DNA from: Vibrio agarivorans
GTDB lineage: Bacteria > Pseudomonadota > Gammaproteobacteria > Enterobacterales > Vibrionaceae
Direction of reading: 5' to 3'
NCBI RefSeq assembly: GCF_030409635.1
Contig: NZ_JAUFQF010000001.1
Coordinates: forward strand, 1,195,497-1,259,496
DNA: 64,000 nucleotides
The notes below the pieces were generated by a model. That model searched no databases and had not been told where the DNA came from. It worked only from the letters and a program-made list of their open reading frames with translations. The number at the start of each line of letters is the position of its first letter. Within the stretch, counting starts at the first letter, position 1. A program made the translations under genes and the position numbers. Below are positions 17,829-26,228 of the stretch, piece after piece.

Positions 17829-20444
17829 ATGAAAACACCTATTCTGGTTAGTGCCGTCTCACTTGCCTGCGTCTGTCTATCGGCTTGTGGTGGCAGCAGT
17901 AGTGACAGTAATGATAGTGGCAATAACAATGACGACAGCACGATTATCATTGATGGTTCAGCAGCGTCATTTGAGGAACTACAGGCGGAGATTACCCAAG
18001 CCTCTTCGGGCGATACGATCACTGTGACGCAAGACTTATTCACTACAGACTCTGTGAGTATCGTCATTGACAAGTCACTTACCATTAAAGGAAGCCCCTC
18101 TGGCTACTCTTCACAGGATAAAGCCATTATCTCAGGTAATGTCTGTTTTGATATTCCAGACTCTGCAGACGGGCACTCAGGGATCACCTTATCCGACTTA
18201 CATTTTGAAGATATCGAAATGATGAAGAGAGACGATAATCAATCATGTGGTAGTGAGAGCGCCTCTCGTTCCATCATCAACGTTGGGAAAGTGGGGACTA
18301 ATGATACCTATGTGACACTCGACAATCTGAGTTTCGATGGCGCTGGCTTTGATGAACTGACAGCCAGTCCAACCGCTTGGATATACTCTCGTGGATTAGT
18401 CAGAGTCATCAATAGCACTTTTGCAAACAAGCAAACGACCAATAGTGCCAACAGCATCATTTATCTTAACTGTGGCAGCATTAGGGCTAACGGATCTATC
18501 TTCGATAGCAATACCTTTTCTTTAGATACCCCCTCTTCTGATGTTGCTGGCATTTGGGTTGGCCAGTTTGATGGAAAAACATGCCAAGCGACTGTTACCA
18601 ATAATGAATTTAATGACTTCAACCTCAATACGACGTCTAGTGAAGGTGAACTCGCCGCCATTATTGATGGGAGTAGCGATGAGACAGTCATAAGCGGTAA
18701 TCAATTTAACCCATCCAACACAGTACCCGATGAGCCCGAAGATGGAGAAATAGTTGCTCCTTATACTCTCGATTCCTTCAAAGCTATTATTAACGCATCC
18801 AAGCTACAGCGCTGGGACCCAACGCTAGAAGAAGGCGACAAACTAGATATCAGTAATCAAACTATCGCTAACGAAGATTACTTTGACGATTACTTTTATG
18901 CCTACCCAGCGTCAAACCAGCTGGTATTCAAAATGAGTGGTTATAAGAATCGCTCAGAGTTGCGTGTTGAAGAGAACTTTGACACCAGTGAATTTGGTAT
19001 AACTCGCACGCTGAACGCAAGCTTTAAGCCGGTTGGTATCCAAGAGGCGATCGCGAACAGTGTAAACGGTGACGAAGTCACGTTTTTACAGATACACAAC
19101 AAAGGAGAAGATGAAACTGGCAATGGATATATTCCTCACCCTCTGCTGCGTGTTGTGTACGAAGAAATTCGCAACGGCTTAACTGGACACTACTGGGCCG
19201 TCATCAAAGCTAATGCTGTTGATTGCAGCAGTGATAGCCCTTACGCAAATTCCGAAGCATGTGACAGCAGTAATGCTTACACTCGTTTTGATTTAGGTGA
19301 GGCCGATCTTGACAGCTTTACCGATATGGATCTTGCTGTCAGTGAAAGTCAGCTGACTATCTCGGTTAACGGGTTCGAAAAGGTCAATCTCGATATCAGT
19401 TATTGGGCGCACCTGCTTAGCTACTTCAAAGCTGGTGTCTACAACCAATACGATGACGGCGATGACATCAATGATTGGTCAGAAGTCCGCTTCACGGCAC
19501 TCACCGTCTCTGAAACAGAAACAACACCAGCGACAGGTTGGGATATTGACCAATGGAAGATAACGATACCTGCCAGCAAAGATGATTGGTATGGCTCTGG
19601 AGGAACGTCAGCAGCTGAATTGGTTCCCGTACATTGTAACGATAGTTCAAAGCAGGTGCTCAATGACAATAGCGACATTGTGTATAGCCAATACGACAGT
19701 GGCGAGATTTCCTTCTTCAACGTTTCACAAGAGCGCATGCACTTTAGAGTCGATATGGGCTATGGTACATCCACCAGCAACTCTAGCTATATTCGTTCTG
19801 AGTTGAGAGAGCTATTCAACGCCGAAAACCTTGGCACATGTAGCACCAGTAACCAAGACCAGATGACCAGTTGGTTTATCGATGACTCTGCAACAGGCAC
19901 CAAAGAACACAAGCTCACCTCGGTGCTTCGCATCGAAGACTACCCGATGATTAGCGGCCAAGATCCGAAAGTCGTGGTAGGGCAAGTGCATGGCTGGGAG
20001 ATCTCACAAGCTCTAATCAAGGTGCTTTGGGAGGGTGAAAATAAACCCGTTCGCGTGATCATGAATCAAGACTTTTTCTCTGATAATGAGAAATGTGATA
20101 GCAGCAACCCAGTCAATAACTGCGATAACTGGTCATTCAGCATCGAACTCGGGACATACGCTGCCAATGTGGATTGGCAATACGAAATTCTTGTCGATGA
20201 AGAAGGCATTTACCTTGCGACACTCGATAGCCTTGCTGGAGAGTCGAGCCGTGAAGATATCACTATTCATTGGGGAGAAGTATTCACGGATAAAAATGGC
20301 GACTCTGTCACCATGACCGAAAGCTGGAAAGATGAAGCGTACTATTTTAAAGCCGGTATCTATCCACAATTTAAGCCCGATAGCGACTACATTGGTGAAC
20401 GATTCGATGTCAGTTTTTCAACGATAAACATCGATCATCAATAA
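17829..20444 (+). CDS. Trimodular alginate lyase lipoprotein: beta-helix + PL7 + PL7
   Basis: An 871-residue surface or periplasmic lipoprotein. The lipobox LSAC ends at Cys20, followed by a Gly/Ser/Asn/Asp linker. Residues about 40-300 form a right-handed beta-helix-like domain (ITLSDLHFEDIEM, LRANG-type turns) of uncertain activity. Residues about 310-560 are a PL7 domain with RSELR, QIH and YFKAGVYNQ. Residues about 566-870 are a second PL7 domain with RSELREL, QVH and YFKAGIYPQ. In PL7, Arg, Gln, His and Tyr from these motifs carry out beta-elimination of alginate. Both PL7 catalytic sets look intact. It starts with ATG 17829 after AAGGAAG and ends at a terminator. Confidence 0.85.
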   Translation: MKTPILVSAVSLACVCLSACGGSSSDSNDSGNNNDDSTIIIDGSAASFEELQAEITQASSGDTITVTQDLFTTDSVSIVIDKSLTIKGSPSGYSSQDKAIISGNVCFDIPDSADGHSGITLSDLHFEDIEMMKRDDNQSCGSESASRSIINVGKVGTNDTYVTLDNLSFDGAGFDELTASPTAWIYSRGLVRVINSTFANKQTTNSANSIIYLNCGSIRANGSIFDSNTFSLDTPSSDVAGIWVGQFDGKTCQATVTNNEFNDFNLNTTSSEGELAAIIDGSSDETVISGNQFNPSNTVPDEPEDGEIVAPYTLDSFKAIINASKLQRWDPTLEEGDKLDISNQTIANEDYFDDYFYAYPASNQLVFKMSGYKNRSELRVEENFDTSEFGITRTLNASFKPVGIQEAIANSVNGDEVTFLQIHNKGEDETGNGYIPHPLLRVVYEEIRNGLTGHYWAVIKANAVDCSSDSPYANSEACDSSNAYTRFDLGEADLDSFTDMDLAVSESQLTISVNGFEKVNLDISYWAHLLSYFKAGVYNQYDDGDDINDWSEVRFTALTVSETETTPATGWDIDQWKITIPASKDDWYGSGGTSAAELVPVHCNDSSKQVLNDNSDIVYSQYDSGEISFFNVSQERMHFRVDMGYGTSTSNSSYIRSELRELFNAENLGTCSTSNQDQMTSWFIDDSATGTKEHKLTSVLRIEDYPMISGQDPKVVVGQVHGWEISQALIKVLWEGENKPVRVIMNQDFFSDNEKCDSSNPVNNCDNWSFSIELGTYAANVDWQYEILVDEEGIYLATLDSLAGESSREDITIHWGEVFTDKNGDSVTMTESWKDEAYYFKAGIYPQFKPDSDYIGERFDVSFSTINIDHQ

Positions 20445-20457
20445 GCCTATAAGATAG

Positions 20458-20490
20458 AACCCGATACTCCCCATTATAGTATCGGGTTTT
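20458..20490 (+). terminator. Terminator after trimodular lyase (bidirectional)
   Basis: Eleven-bp stem AACCCGATACT / AGTATCGGGTT with a 9-nt loop followed by TTTT; it lies between convergent genes and may serve both. Confidence 0.85.
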
Positions 20491-20517
20491 CTCATCCTCT
20501 AACGATTGATAGCCGCG

Positions 20518-21486
20518 TTACGTCTGTTTACTTCCATGCGCTTTACGATACTGTGCAGGAGTCATCGACTTCCAACGACGAAATGCACGATTGAAGTTAG
20601 ATAAATCGGAATAGCCGCAACGCCAAGCGACATCGGCTACAGGTACTAACTGCTCGAGTAGCTCACAAGCGAGCTCACATCGTTTCGTCTCTTTTAATTC
20701 TTGGAAAGAGCACTGATTCTCGGTAAAGCGGCGTTTCATAGTGCGGGTTGATACACCAATAAACCCTGCTAGCCAATCAATGTTAAACCAAGGTAGTGGA
20801 GCATATGAGTGGACTAGTCGCTTAATTTCATCAAACCAAGCCTCGCGCTTATAGTCAATTTCTACTGGCTTAAAATCTTGTGGTAGTGGCACTTCTATAG
20901 CGCCATAGGCCTGTTCATAAGTCACCTCAACAGATTCCATACCAGTAGGCAAACGCTGGGCAAGATGGCTCTTAAAACTCAACCAGACAGAGTGAGGTAT
21001 CCAAGTCTCTCCTAAGAAATCACGGCACATAGTGATCAGTGCAAAAGAGCGGAACCACTCTGCTTGGTCATAAGCTGGGGCAAATATCGGATAAGCTCCA
21101 CGATGACACAAATACCACTTATCGTTAATCTTTTCGGGCCAAAAGATCACATGATTATTCATGGTCTGCATTTGCTCGACGAGTGCATGAATACCGTCTG
21201 ACAATGACTGACATTTATCTAGCGCCTGCCCCAGCTCTGGAAACATATGCCCGACCGTCAATAATTGCCCTACTTCGATGCCAAGACGATCATGACTTTT
21301 GCTTATCATGGCGCTGATAAAAGAAAGCGCTGCATGTGTCGGCAACCAATATATTTGATCTTCGAGCATATCAGGAATTTGATATTGGTCAGCAGTATCC
21401 CGCCATTGAATACCCTGTGATTCAAAGTATTCGATAAACGGCAGAAGATTATTACTATGGGTTAAGTTGACAGGGCGTTGACTCAC
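20518..21486 (-). CDS. AraC-family regulator with AraC-like ligand-binding N-terminal domain
   Basis: A 322-residue protein. The first 200 residues resemble the arabinose-binding-like domain of OruR/ArgR-type AraC proteins (LGIEVGQLLTVGHMFPELG), and the last 100 residues are the double HTH with VADVAWRCGYSDLSNFNRAF and MTPAQYRKAHG. It starts with GTG at 21486. It is convergent with the trimodular lyase and closely related to the partial regulator at 1-489. Which genes it controls is unknown; it need not regulate the lyase, whose promoter lies 3 kb away. Confidence 0.85.
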   Translation of the reverse strand: MSQRPVNLTHSNNLLPFIEYFESQGIQWRDTADQYQIPDMLEDQIYWLPTHAALSFISAMISKSHDRLGIEVGQLLTVGHMFPELGQALDKCQSLSDGIHALVEQMQTMNNHVIFWPEKINDKWYLCHRGAYPIFAPAYDQAEWFRSFALITMCRDFLGETWIPHSVWLSFKSHLAQRLPTGMESVEVTYEQAYGAIEVPLPQDFKPVEIDYKREAWFDEIKRLVHSYAPLPWFNIDWLAGFIGVSTRTMKRRFTENQCSFQELKETKRCELACELLEQLVPVADVAWRCGYSDLSNFNRAFRRWKSMTPAQYRKAHGSKQT

Positions 21487-21588
21487 GGTTGCTCACGTTT
21501 TTTTAGACTTCAACTTTTGATAATAGTGAGTTACATCACCCTTGAAAAGTCACCGACAACAAAAATCTGGTTATAGTTTGGGGATTTC

Positions 21589-22494
21589 TTAACGCAAACG
21601 TTCCTCTATGTTTGTATAAGGAGCAAAAGCTTCCAAAATGGCATCCATAACCACTTGTTGAGCGTTAGATTTCAGGGTCCGATGCCGGTATGCCATGTAG
21701 ACAGAACGACTATCAAAACGAAAGTTGGGCAGCCACTCAACTAAGTCTCCACGATTAATGGCATCAATAACAAAATATTCTGACGTAAAGCAAAAACCCA
21801 ATCCCGAATCAGTCATGTCGAGTAATGAATCGGTATCATGAAGTGTGATTTTAGGGTAAAGCGTCACGCTCTCTACTTCTTTGGTGGTCGTGTTGTAGCC
21901 CGACAAGGCATTGTTTGTTAGATGCCCAATAAAATGGTGACGCTTAAGTTCAGACAGTGAGGTCACAATTCCATGCTCTTGAGCATAATGTTTCGACACC
22001 ACGACTTTAATTCTAAAATCAAACACCTTTTTGGCAACAAGACTACTGTCTTGTAAGTCCCCTACCAATAAGCCAATGTCAGCATCTGGGTCTAACGTGG
22101 ATGTATCGTAAGCCGAAATCATCTTAATTTTTAGCTTAGGGTGCTTAATTAACAGCTTAGTAATCGTCTCTTTTAAGAAAAACGAGTAGACAAAACTGGT
22201 ACAGTCTATTGTGACTTTACCGACCACATCTTCAGCATCACGGTTAATATTGTCTAACTCTTCGGTCAGATTCCGGTAGTGCCCGCTCAAACGCTCGTAA
22301 TAACGTGTTGCGTCACTGGTTGGTGTCAGCTTTGTTTTACTGCGGACAAACAGTTGTGCACCTATCATCTCCTCTAGCGCTAAAATACGCCGACTCACCG
22401 TCGATAGCGGGACCTCTAATTCCTCACTCGCTTTCTTCATACTGCCATGCTCGACCACCTGACAGAAAATGAAAATATCATTTAAGTTACGCAT
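21589..22494 (-). CDS. LysR-family transcriptional regulator
   Basis: About 301 residues from ATG 22494, which has GAGG nine bases upstream. The N-terminal HTH reads FCQVVEHGSMKKASEELEVPLSTVSRRI, followed by a typical effector domain of the CrgA/YafC class. The next same-strand gene upstream, the repeat protein, has its own strong terminator at 22536-22567, so they are separately transcribed. Target unknown. Confidence 0.9.
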   Translation of the reverse strand: MRNLNDIFIFCQVVEHGSMKKASEELEVPLSTVSRRILALEEMIGAQLFVRSKTKLTPTSDATRYYERLSGHYRNLTEELDNINRDAEDVVGKVTIDCTSFVYSFFLKETITKLLIKHPKLKIKMISAYDTSTLDPDADIGLLVGDLQDSSLVAKKVFDFRIKVVVSKHYAQEHGIVTSLSELKRHHFIGHLTNNALSGYNTTTKEVESVTLYPKITLHDTDSLLDMTDSGLGFCFTSEYFVIDAINRGDLVEWLPNFRFDSRSVYMAYRHRTLKSNAQQVVMDAILEAFAPYTNIEERLR

Positions 22495-22535
22495 ACTTAG
22501 CACCTCACTTATGTTCAGAATAAAGTGCAGACGAC

Positions 22536-22567
22536 AAAAAGGGAATAGCTCTACTCAGACTATTCCC
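22536..22567 (-). terminator. Terminator of the repeat-protein gene
   Basis: Stem GGGAATAG / CTATTCCC with a 11-nt loop and, on the minus strand, a U5 tail. A second hairpin GAACAGG / CCTGTTC (22575-22595) sits just before it. Confidence 0.8.
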
Positions 22568-22619
22568 CTTTCACGAACAGGAGTCACACCTGTTCCCCTT
22601 ATGAAATCATATCAACGAG

Positions 22620-23111
22620 TTAGAAGTATCGCTCACTGGTACGCATGTCATCTTCAAAGTAGCCACCACCCGTTTTATCACTTGAGTCGATGTAAGCGAA
22701 TCGCTCGCCCGTTTTCATATCATCCTCGAAGTCCGCGATACGCTCACCTGTGCGCATATCATCTTCGAAGTAACCACCACCCGTTTTATCGCTTGGGTCG
22801 ATGTAAGCGAATCGTTCACCGGTTCTCATCTCATCCTCAAAGTATGCGATACGTTCACCTGTGCGCATGTCATCTTCGAAGTAACCACCGCCCGTTTTAT
22901 CACTTGGGTCAATATAAGCAAAACGTTCACCAGTTTTTATATCATCTTCAAAATATCGTTCACCGGTGCGTTGGTCGTCTTCATTGTAGGTAAAGCTTTG
23001 TGTCGTAGGGCTTGTCACATGAGAATTCTGCGTGAAGTCTGTTGATGAAGCTGCAAATGCTGCAGGAGCGACAAATAGTGAAGTCATTAGTAGGGTTGCT
23101 AGAGTTTTCAT
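22620..23111 (-). CDS. Secreted tandem-repeat protein (FEDD-M-RTGER repeats)
   Basis: A 163-residue protein from ATG 23111 with a clear signal peptide (cut near AFA, residue 20). The mature part is almost all repeats: seven copies of a unit like YFEDDMRTGER (residues about 43-162), some joined by FAYIDPSDKTGGG. Two full 37-residue units (77-113 and 114-150) are nearly identical, with a shorter unit before (53-76). No family is recognised. The repeats are acidic, hydrophilic and Tyr/Phe-rich, suggesting an extended periplasmic or surface protein that might bind metal ions, which is inference. The high DNA identity between units suggests copy-number change by recombination. Confidence 0.75.
   Translation of the reverse strand: MKTLATLLMTSLFVAPAAFAASSTDFTQNSHVTSPTTQSFTYNEDDQRTGERYFEDDIKTGERFAYIDPSDKTGGGYFEDDMRTGERIAYFEDEMRTGERFAYIDPSDKTGGGYFEDDMRTGERIADFEDDMKTGERFAYIDSSDKTGGGYFEDDMRTSERYF
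22662..22883 (-). repeat. Two 111-bp in-frame coding repeats
   Basis: Adjacent 111-bp units (22773-22883 and 22662-22772), each coding for 37 residues and differing at a few codons, inside the repeat-protein gene. Confidence 0.85.
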
Positions 23112-23219
23112 ATTGACACCTCGTATCACAAAGATTGTTGGGTTATGTCTGCTCCCTGCTGACCATTAAATACTAAGTGTTGACCGAGGCATTTTGTAGA
23201 GGACTATTTGCAACCTTCA

Positions 23220-23265
23220 ATCCCATAAATGGGATATAACATTACAACTAGCATTATTATGGGAT
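23220..23265. promoter_or_regulatory. Palindrome ATCCCAT-AA-ATGGGAT plus third half-site
   Basis: A perfect 16-bp palindrome at 23220-23235 and another ATGGGAT at 23259-23265, about 110-150 bp upstream of the repeat-protein gene; probably an operator for an unknown regulator. Confidence 0.4.
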
Positions 23266-23298
23266 TAAATGGGGCACTACCGAGCACACTAAAAACGA

Positions 23299-23328
23299 CA
23301 AAGGCTCACTCAAATGAGTAAGCCTTTG
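23299..23328 (-). terminator. Hairpin after bfr
   Basis: Stem CAAAGGCTCACTC / GAGTAAGCCTTTG with one mismatch and a 4-nt loop, 37 bp beyond the bfr stop; the minus-strand U-run is interrupted. Confidence 0.6.
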
Positions 23329-23364
23329 TACAAGAATAATTGAAGCTTTAAGGAAATCTAGAAG

Positions 23365-23841
23365 TTACTCTTCATCGACATATTGAGCTTGAAGGTAGTT
23401 TTCTATACCGGACATTTCTATCAACCCTAACTGGGTTTCAAGCCAATCAACATGTTCTTCTTCATCTTCTAAGATCTCTTGGAATAGATCCCTTGAAACA
23501 TAATCACGTGCATCTTCAGCGTAGGCTATTGCATCTCGCAAATCAGGTATGGCAATCAGTTCAAGCTTGAGATCACACTCGATCATCTCTTTGGTATCTT
23601 CACCGATCATCAGCTTGCCAAGATCTTGCAAGTTAGGTAAGCCCTCCAAAAACAGAATGCGTTCGATGAGCTTGTCGGCATGCTTCATCTCATCAATGGA
23701 CTCATGGTATTCCTTATCTGCTAAGTGCTTGAGACCCCAATCTTTATACATACGAGCATGCAAAAAATATTGGTTGATGGCAATAAGCTCATTGCCAAGA
23801 ATTTTGTTGAGATGTTGAATAATAATTGGATCGCCTTTCAT
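23365..23841 (-). CDS. bfr: Bacterioferritin
   Basis: A 158-residue cytoplasmic protein matching the family length. Ferroxidase ligands are visible: Glu18 in [17 protein letters not shown], the HxxxE of [18 protein letters not shown] (about 46-63), Glu94, and the [13 protein letters not shown] segment (about 127-139). The haem ligand Met52 (DEMKHAD) is present. It stores iron in a 24-mer. GGAGGG lies six bases before the ATG. The gene is downstream of bfd on the same strand, with a hairpin between them, the usual pairing for storage and release of iron. Confidence 0.95.
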   Translation of the reverse strand: MKGDPIIIQHLNKILGNELIAINQYFLHARMYKDWGLKHLADKEYHESIDEMKHADKLIERILFLEGLPNLQDLGKLMIGEDTKEMIECDLKLELIAIPDLRDAIAYAEDARDYVSRDLFQEILEDEEEHVDWLETQLGLIEMSGIENYLQAQYVDEE

Positions 23842-23912
23842 GACGTGCCCTCCTCTTTGGCTCTAATAAGCGTAGAAGCTGTGGAGTGTCTGTCAAAAAA
23901 GCACGACAATTC

Positions 23913-23933
23913 CCGAGTGGTAAAACCACCCGG
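23913..23933 (-). terminator. Hairpin between bfd and bfr
   Basis: Nine-bp stem CCGAGTGGT / ACCACCCGG (one mismatch), followed on the minus strand by a T6 tract some 11 nt later; possibly an attenuator. Confidence 0.5.
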
Positions 23934-23951
23934 AGGAAGGGATAATACGAA

Positions 23952-24140
23952 CTAACAGGCTTGTTTAAAAAGTTGCTGCTGTGATTCGTAAACGATCTCT
24001 TTCGCCTGTTTAACGCATTTACCACACTGGCTTCCCAGTGAGGTGCACTTTCTAATGGTACGCATGTCCTGCACGCCCTCTTCAATGACGAGCTTTTTAA
24101 TTTTCTTGTCAGAAATTCCGTGACACAAACAAACGTACAT
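23952..24140 (-). CDS. bfd: Bacterioferritin-associated ferredoxin
   Basis: A 62-residue protein with the Bfd [2Fe-2S] cysteine pattern: CLCHG at residues 4-8 and GSQCGKCVKQAKE further on, giving the CxC...CxxC arrangement. Bfd binds Bfr and delivers electrons to release stored iron. The start is ATG at 24140 (MYVCLCHG), matching E. coli Bfd; an upstream TTG would add two residues. The AT-rich upstream region (24150-24210) may hold a Fur site, but I cannot assign one securely. Confidence 0.93.
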   Translation of the reverse strand: MYVCLCHGISDKKIKKLVIEEGVQDMRTIRKCTSLGSQCGKCVKQAKEIVYESQQQLFKQAC

Positions 24141-24236
24141 AACCAAAACCTAGAAAAAATGCAGCAAACAAAATAAATATAAACAATAACAATTCGCATT
24201 ACCAGATCAATTTCCGGTCATTTTAAGCAATCAATG

Positions 24237-25136
24237 CTAAGTGTCTGAATCCCAATAAGGTGGAGTGCCAAAATAATTTGAAAAGAAATCAATGAACGCT
24301 CTCACCTTCGGTGCAAGCAATCTTGAACTCGGATAAACCGCCCAAATCGCCGAGTTGGAGACCAAAGGATAGTCAGTCAAGATCTCAACTAATTCACCCC
24401 TTTTTAGATGTTCATAAACACACCAGGTCGCACTGACGGTAATGCCTAAACCGTGTACACAAGCATCGCGAACCGCTTCACCATTATCAGCCTTAAACTG
24501 ACCTTTTGGTTTCACCGTAACCTCACCGCTCTCAGTTTTGAAGGTAAACGTCTCAAGACCTGGTAACTGAACAAAGTGGTGATTCATTAAGTCGCTGGGA
24601 TCAACCGGTTTGCCGTACTTGGCCAAATAGTCTGGAGAGGCGCAAACAATGCGCCTATCATCTGCCAGTTTTCTCGCTACCAGTGTCGAGTCCTTAAGCT
24701 CAGCATTACGAATCGCAATATCAAAGCCGCCTTCGACAAGATCCACCATGGAGTCAGAAAGCCTGAAATCCACCGTTAGACCAAGGTTCTCACTCATGAA
24801 CTGCTGAAAGGCAGGGATTAAATGCATGCGACCAAATGAAGCAGGCGCAGCCACTCTCAAGGTCCCGGTTGGTATCACACTTCCCACACCCACCGATGCT
24901 CGTGCGGCTTCAATCGAGTTCAGTACTTCTTCAGCATGAGGAAGAAAAGCCAAGCCCTCTTCGGTAAGGGAGACCTTTCTGGTTGTACGGTGAATCAACC
25001 TCACCCCTAGCGCATCTTCAAGCTTATTAATATGAGCACTCGATACAGCAGGAGACAAGCCAAGCTCAGCCCCCGCAGCGCTGATGTTGTGCGTTGCAGC
25101 GATTCTGACAAAGAGTTTTAGGTGTTCGACGTTCAT
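24237..25136 (-). CDS. LysR-family transcriptional regulator
   Basis: About 299 residues from ATG 25136 (MNVEHLKLFVRIAATHNISA), preceded by GGAA; ATG 25148 is an alternative, and a longer ORF to 25271 adds an unlikely N-terminal extension. The HTH (residues 1-60) and effector domain (about 90-295) are typical. It is divergent from the phnDCE-type operon, its likely target. Which ligand it senses is unknown. Confidence 0.88.
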   Translation of the reverse strand: MNVEHLKLFVRIAATHNISAAGAELGLSPAVSSAHINKLEDALGVRLIHRTTRKVSLTEEGLAFLPHAEEVLNSIEAARASVGVGSVIPTGTLRVAAPASFGRMHLIPAFQQFMSENLGLTVDFRLSDSMVDLVEGGFDIAIRNAELKDSTLVARKLADDRRIVCASPDYLAKYGKPVDPSDLMNHHFVQLPGLETFTFKTESGEVTVKPKGQFKADNGEAVRDACVHGLGITVSATWCVYEHLKRGELVEILTDYPLVSNSAIWAVYPSSRLLAPKVRAFIDFFSNYFGTPPYWDSDT

Positions 25137-25381
25137 TCTTTCCGCCATTAAAATCGTACTGGGGTAAGGATAGCGGCTAACCCTATGATTTCCTACAAAC
25201 AAATGATGCCAATCTTCTGAAAAATACCTCTTGCCGTCACCTCTATAAGTGGAGTAACAACGGGTCATCAATAAACAAATGTTACATTTAAAATGCTTAT
25301 GTCATTGAATTGAAATGCAAATTAATCCGAAATGTCATTTTTTGAGCTTAGTTTGTACGCAACTTAATTCTCAAGGACTCG

Positions 25382-26220
25382 ATGATGAAAATACCCTGTT
25401 AAAACTCACTGCTTTGACTGCTGCGATCAGCGCAACTTCTGCGTTTGCTGCGTGCCCTGACACACTTCGTTTTGCAGACACTGGGATTGAAGGCACTGAA
25501 GAACTTCAACTGACTTACCAACAATTTGTACAAGAAGTTGAAGGCCGCCTAGGTGTAAAAGTAGAGTTTTTCCCAGTGGGTAACCGCACAACGGCTATCA
25601 ATGCACTGCGCTTCAACCAAGTTGATATTGTTCTTGCTGGCCCGTCTGAGTATGTTCTGATGACAGAACATGTTGAAGATATCAAGCCAATCAGCGCCGT
25701 TGTTCGCCCAGAATACTACTCGGTATTTATTGCACCAACGGATAGCGACATCAACTCAATTGAAGACCTTAAAGGTAAGCACATTGCAATGAAGGATCAC
25801 GGTTCAACAACGGGTCATATCATGCCAATGTACATGCTACATAAAGAAGGTATTGATCTAGACCGTGATGTTCAAATCAGCCTACTAGACGGTGCTCGCA
25901 TGCAAGCGCTTGCTTCTGGTGAAGTTGACGCTGTTGGTACTGGTATCCGTGATTTTGCCCCATTTGTAGAGCAACAAGGCGAAGGCAAATACAAAATCGT
26001 AGCAGAGAGCGAGACAATGCCTGGCGACCCGTTCATCGCTGGCCCGCATATTTCTCAACAGTGTGCAGACTTCATTCAAGAGAAGTTCATGGATGACGCT
26101 GACGGCTTGCTACAAGCTATTCTTGCACCAGGTAAACGTAAGAAATACGTAGGCGCTGAAATGATTACGGTTAACGATGAAGTCTACAACATCGTTCGTG
26201 AATCTTACTCTCTACTTTAA
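25382..26220 (+). CDS. phnD: PhnD-like phosphonate/phosphite ABC substrate-binding protein, signal peptide frameshifted
   Basis: The mature frame (from about 25393) encodes a PhnD-type binding protein: CPDTLRFADTGIEGTEEL, TTAINALRFNQVDIVLAGPSEY, then IAMKDHGSTTGH, consistent with a transporter for phosphonate, phosphite or a related oxyanion. The expected start is ATG 25382 or 25385, with AAGGA ahead, but in that frame translation stops after six residues (MMKIPC). The body is in another frame, open upstream to ATG 25315 without a ribosome-binding site. One extra base near 25390-25393 would join ATGATGAAA to TLLKLTALTAAISATSAFA, a perfect signal peptide. So there is a frameshift at the very start, or a sequencing error. 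It heads the operon with phnC and phnE. Confidence 0.75.
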
Positions 26221-26228
26221 GGTGTGAC

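Noticed and set aside
22469..22993. 174-codon plus-strand ORF across the repeat region
   Set aside because: Its repeats mirror the FEDDMRTGER units on the other strand, and the product has no signal peptide or sensible composition, whereas the minus-strand protein does.
22620..23000. CRISPR-like repeat array
   Set aside because: Repeats are in-frame coding units of 111 bp without unique spacers.
23789..24199. 136-codon minus-strand ORF over bfd and the bfr start
   Set aside because: Overlaps two well-supported iron genes in another frame and has no recognisable motif.
24150..24210. Fur box before bfd
   Set aside because: The AT-rich stretch resembles part of the consensus but not enough to call by eye.
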